Positions 62,957 through 64,000 of a stretch of 64,000 nt of DNA are shown piece by piece. The position numbers and the translations under genes were made by a program. The notes under the pieces are model-generated. The model saw only the letters and a list, made by a program, of their open reading frames with translations. It did no database searches and was not told the origin of the DNA. The stretch lies in contig JAQTXB010000007.1 in the NCBI GenBank assembly GCA_028688995.1, positions 1 to 64,000 of the forward strand, given 5' to 3'. Each line of letters begins with the position of its first letter. The stretch's first letter is position 1. The stretch is from Aliarcobacter sp. (GTDB lineage: Bacteria; Campylobacterota; Campylobacteria; Campylobacterales; Arcobacteraceae).

Positions 62957-64000
62957 ATGTATATAAAAGCTTTGTTAACCCTTCTATTTATTTTTAATTA
63001 TTCTTTTGCAAAGAATTTAGAAACTAAATCTCAAATTTTAATTATTAATTCATATCACAAAGGTTTCCAATGGAGTGATGAACTCATAAATGGAGTTGAG
63101 AAATCTTTGGGCGATAAAAATAATGTGGAAACAACTATTTTATACATGGATTCAAAAAGAATCGCTTCACCTGAATATTACGAAAAATTAAAAGATTTAT
63201 ATAAACTGCAATTGGAAAAAAGAAAATATGATTTAGTTTTATTAGTGGATAAATTTGCTTACGAATTTGCTTTAAAAAACTATAAAGACCTTTTTACCAA
63301 TGAACGATTAGTTTTTTCAGGAATTGAACAATATGATGCTTCTTTAGTTGAAAAATATGGATTAACTGGAAAAATATCAGGAATTTTAGAAAAACGAGCT
63401 ATTAGTGATACAATTGATATTATTAATAGAATGATGCCAAAACTTAAAAAACTTCACATAATAAATGACTTTAGTGTAAATGGTGATGATACGGATTTAT
63501 TTATACAAAATGCAATAAATAAAATAGGTAATAAATTCGAAACAGACTATATAAGATATTCAACTATTGAAGAATTAAAAGAAAAATTTTCTACGTACAA
63601 AGAAGATGAAGCAATATTTTTTGTACGTTTTTATAATAATAAATATAAAGAGTTACATCAAAATTATGAGATTGCACAAATGATTAACTCTTTTGAATTA
63701 CCTACTTTTAGTACAGATTCACTTTTTATAAAAAAAGGTTCTTTGGGAGGAAAATTAATACAAATTGAAGATTTAGGAAAAAATACAGGTTCATTACTTT
63801 TAAAACTACTAAAAGATGAAAATGCTGAACCTATAATTGAAACACACAATAGTTACTCTTATATTTTTGATTATGAAAAAGTAAAAAAATTTAATCTAAA
63901 TCCAGAAGCTTTAAAAAAAAGAATAAATTATGTAAATACACCTGAATCTTTTTTTGATAAAAATCGTGATTTTGTAAATATAATATTTATTTTTTCACCC
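62957..64000 (+). CDS. Periplasmic-binding-protein-like sensor, 5' part
   Basis: An open frame of 348 codons that runs off the right edge. A signal peptide (LLTLLFIFNYSFA) is followed by an ABC-substrate-binding-like domain of the type used as a sensor (about 25-320): QILIINSYHKGFQWSDELIN, ERLVFSGIEQYDASLVEKYG, KLKKLHIINDFSVNGDDTDL. After it comes NRDFVNIIFIFSP, the start of a membrane helix. The full protein is probably a histidine kinase, diguanylate cyclase or receptor with this sensor, but the output domain is outside the window. A TATGAT at 62930-62935 is a plausible -10. Confidence 0.8.
   Translation, partial: MYIKALLTLLFIFNYSFAKNLETKSQILIINSYHKGFQWSDELINGVEKSLGDKNNVETTILYMDSKRIASPEYYEKLKDLYKLQLEKRKYDLVLLVDKFAYEFALKNYKDLFTNERLVFSGIEQYDASLVEKYGLTGKISGILEKRAISDTIDIINRMMPKLKKLHIINDFSVNGDDTDLFIQNAINKIGNKFETDYIRYSTIEELKEKFSTYKEDEAIFFVRFYNNKYKELHQNYEIAQMINSFELPTFSTDSLFIKKGSLGGKLIQIEDLGKNTGSLLLKLLKDENAEPIIETHNSYSYIFDYEKVKKFNLNPEALKKRINYVNTPESFFDKNRDFVNIIFIFSP

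Noticed and set aside
1..64000. CRISPR arrays, tRNA or rRNA genes, insertion sequences
   Set aside because: No regularly spaced repeats, no cloverleaf or rRNA signature and no transposase-like frame was seen by eye.

Overview
The window is AT-rich chromosomal DNA of a Campylobacterota species, most likely of the Arcobacter/Aliarcobacter group. The evidence is a Helicobacter/Campylobacter-type XerH recombinase, a chemotaxis operon that has CheD and a CheB with a receiver domain, HAP and hook genes of the polar flagellum type, many two-component and cyclic-di-GMP proteins, and gene neighbourhoods such as pnp-phosphoribosyltransferase-lptD. No tRNA, rRNA, insertion sequence, prophage or CRISPR array was seen.

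Layout. 1-0.4 kb: the start of xerH and, directly upstream of it, a 28-bp dif-like site. 0.4-5.6 kb: cheY-cheA-cheR-cheD-cheB, transcribed leftward. 5.7-12.6 kb: a probable 6S-like small RNA followed by purD, an RDD protein, lptD, a phosphoribosyltransferase and pnp. 12.6-16.9 kb: hpf, then der, a SulP transporter and hemD. 17.1-27.5 kb: a flagellar hook and hook-associated block (an EF-hand protein, fliD, flgK, an unknown gene, flgL, flgE, flgD) that ends with an OmpR-type two-component pair. 27.6-33 kb: ftsK, lpxD, ilvH, ilvB. 33-42.5 kb: two TonB-dependent systems, one joined to a GGDEF/EAL signalling protein and one to a polyferredoxin and ExbB/ExbD/TonB. 42.5-49.3 kb: a more accessory stretch with an Nmad2-like protein, a DCC protein, a HigBA-like toxin-antitoxin pair, a KAP P-loop NTPase and SbcCD. 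49.3-64 kb: mixed strands, with an AraC-type regulator, a secreted protein, a NifX-like protein, NfeD/SPFH membrane proteins, rlmF, a second two-component pair, an HBM-type chemoreceptor, a Na/phosphate-type transporter, trmL, purU, aspA and the start of a periplasmic-binding sensor.

How the parts work together. Nearly every gene from 0.4 to 49 kb lies on the minus strand. That is what co-orientation with a fork running leftward to a terminus at the dif-like site would give.

The most interesting signal is in the flagellar block. Four promoters (the EF-hand gene, flgE, flgD and the two-component operon itself) share one architecture: two TTAC/ATAC half-sites exactly 11 bp apart, then exactly 10 bp, then a TATAAT-like -10. 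This is the layout expected of an OmpR/PhoB-family activator. The obvious candidate is the response regulator encoded inside the block, which would make it an autoregulated master switch for hook and filament-cap genes in a lineage that, as I recall, lacks the usual FliA and RpoN flagellar sigma factors.
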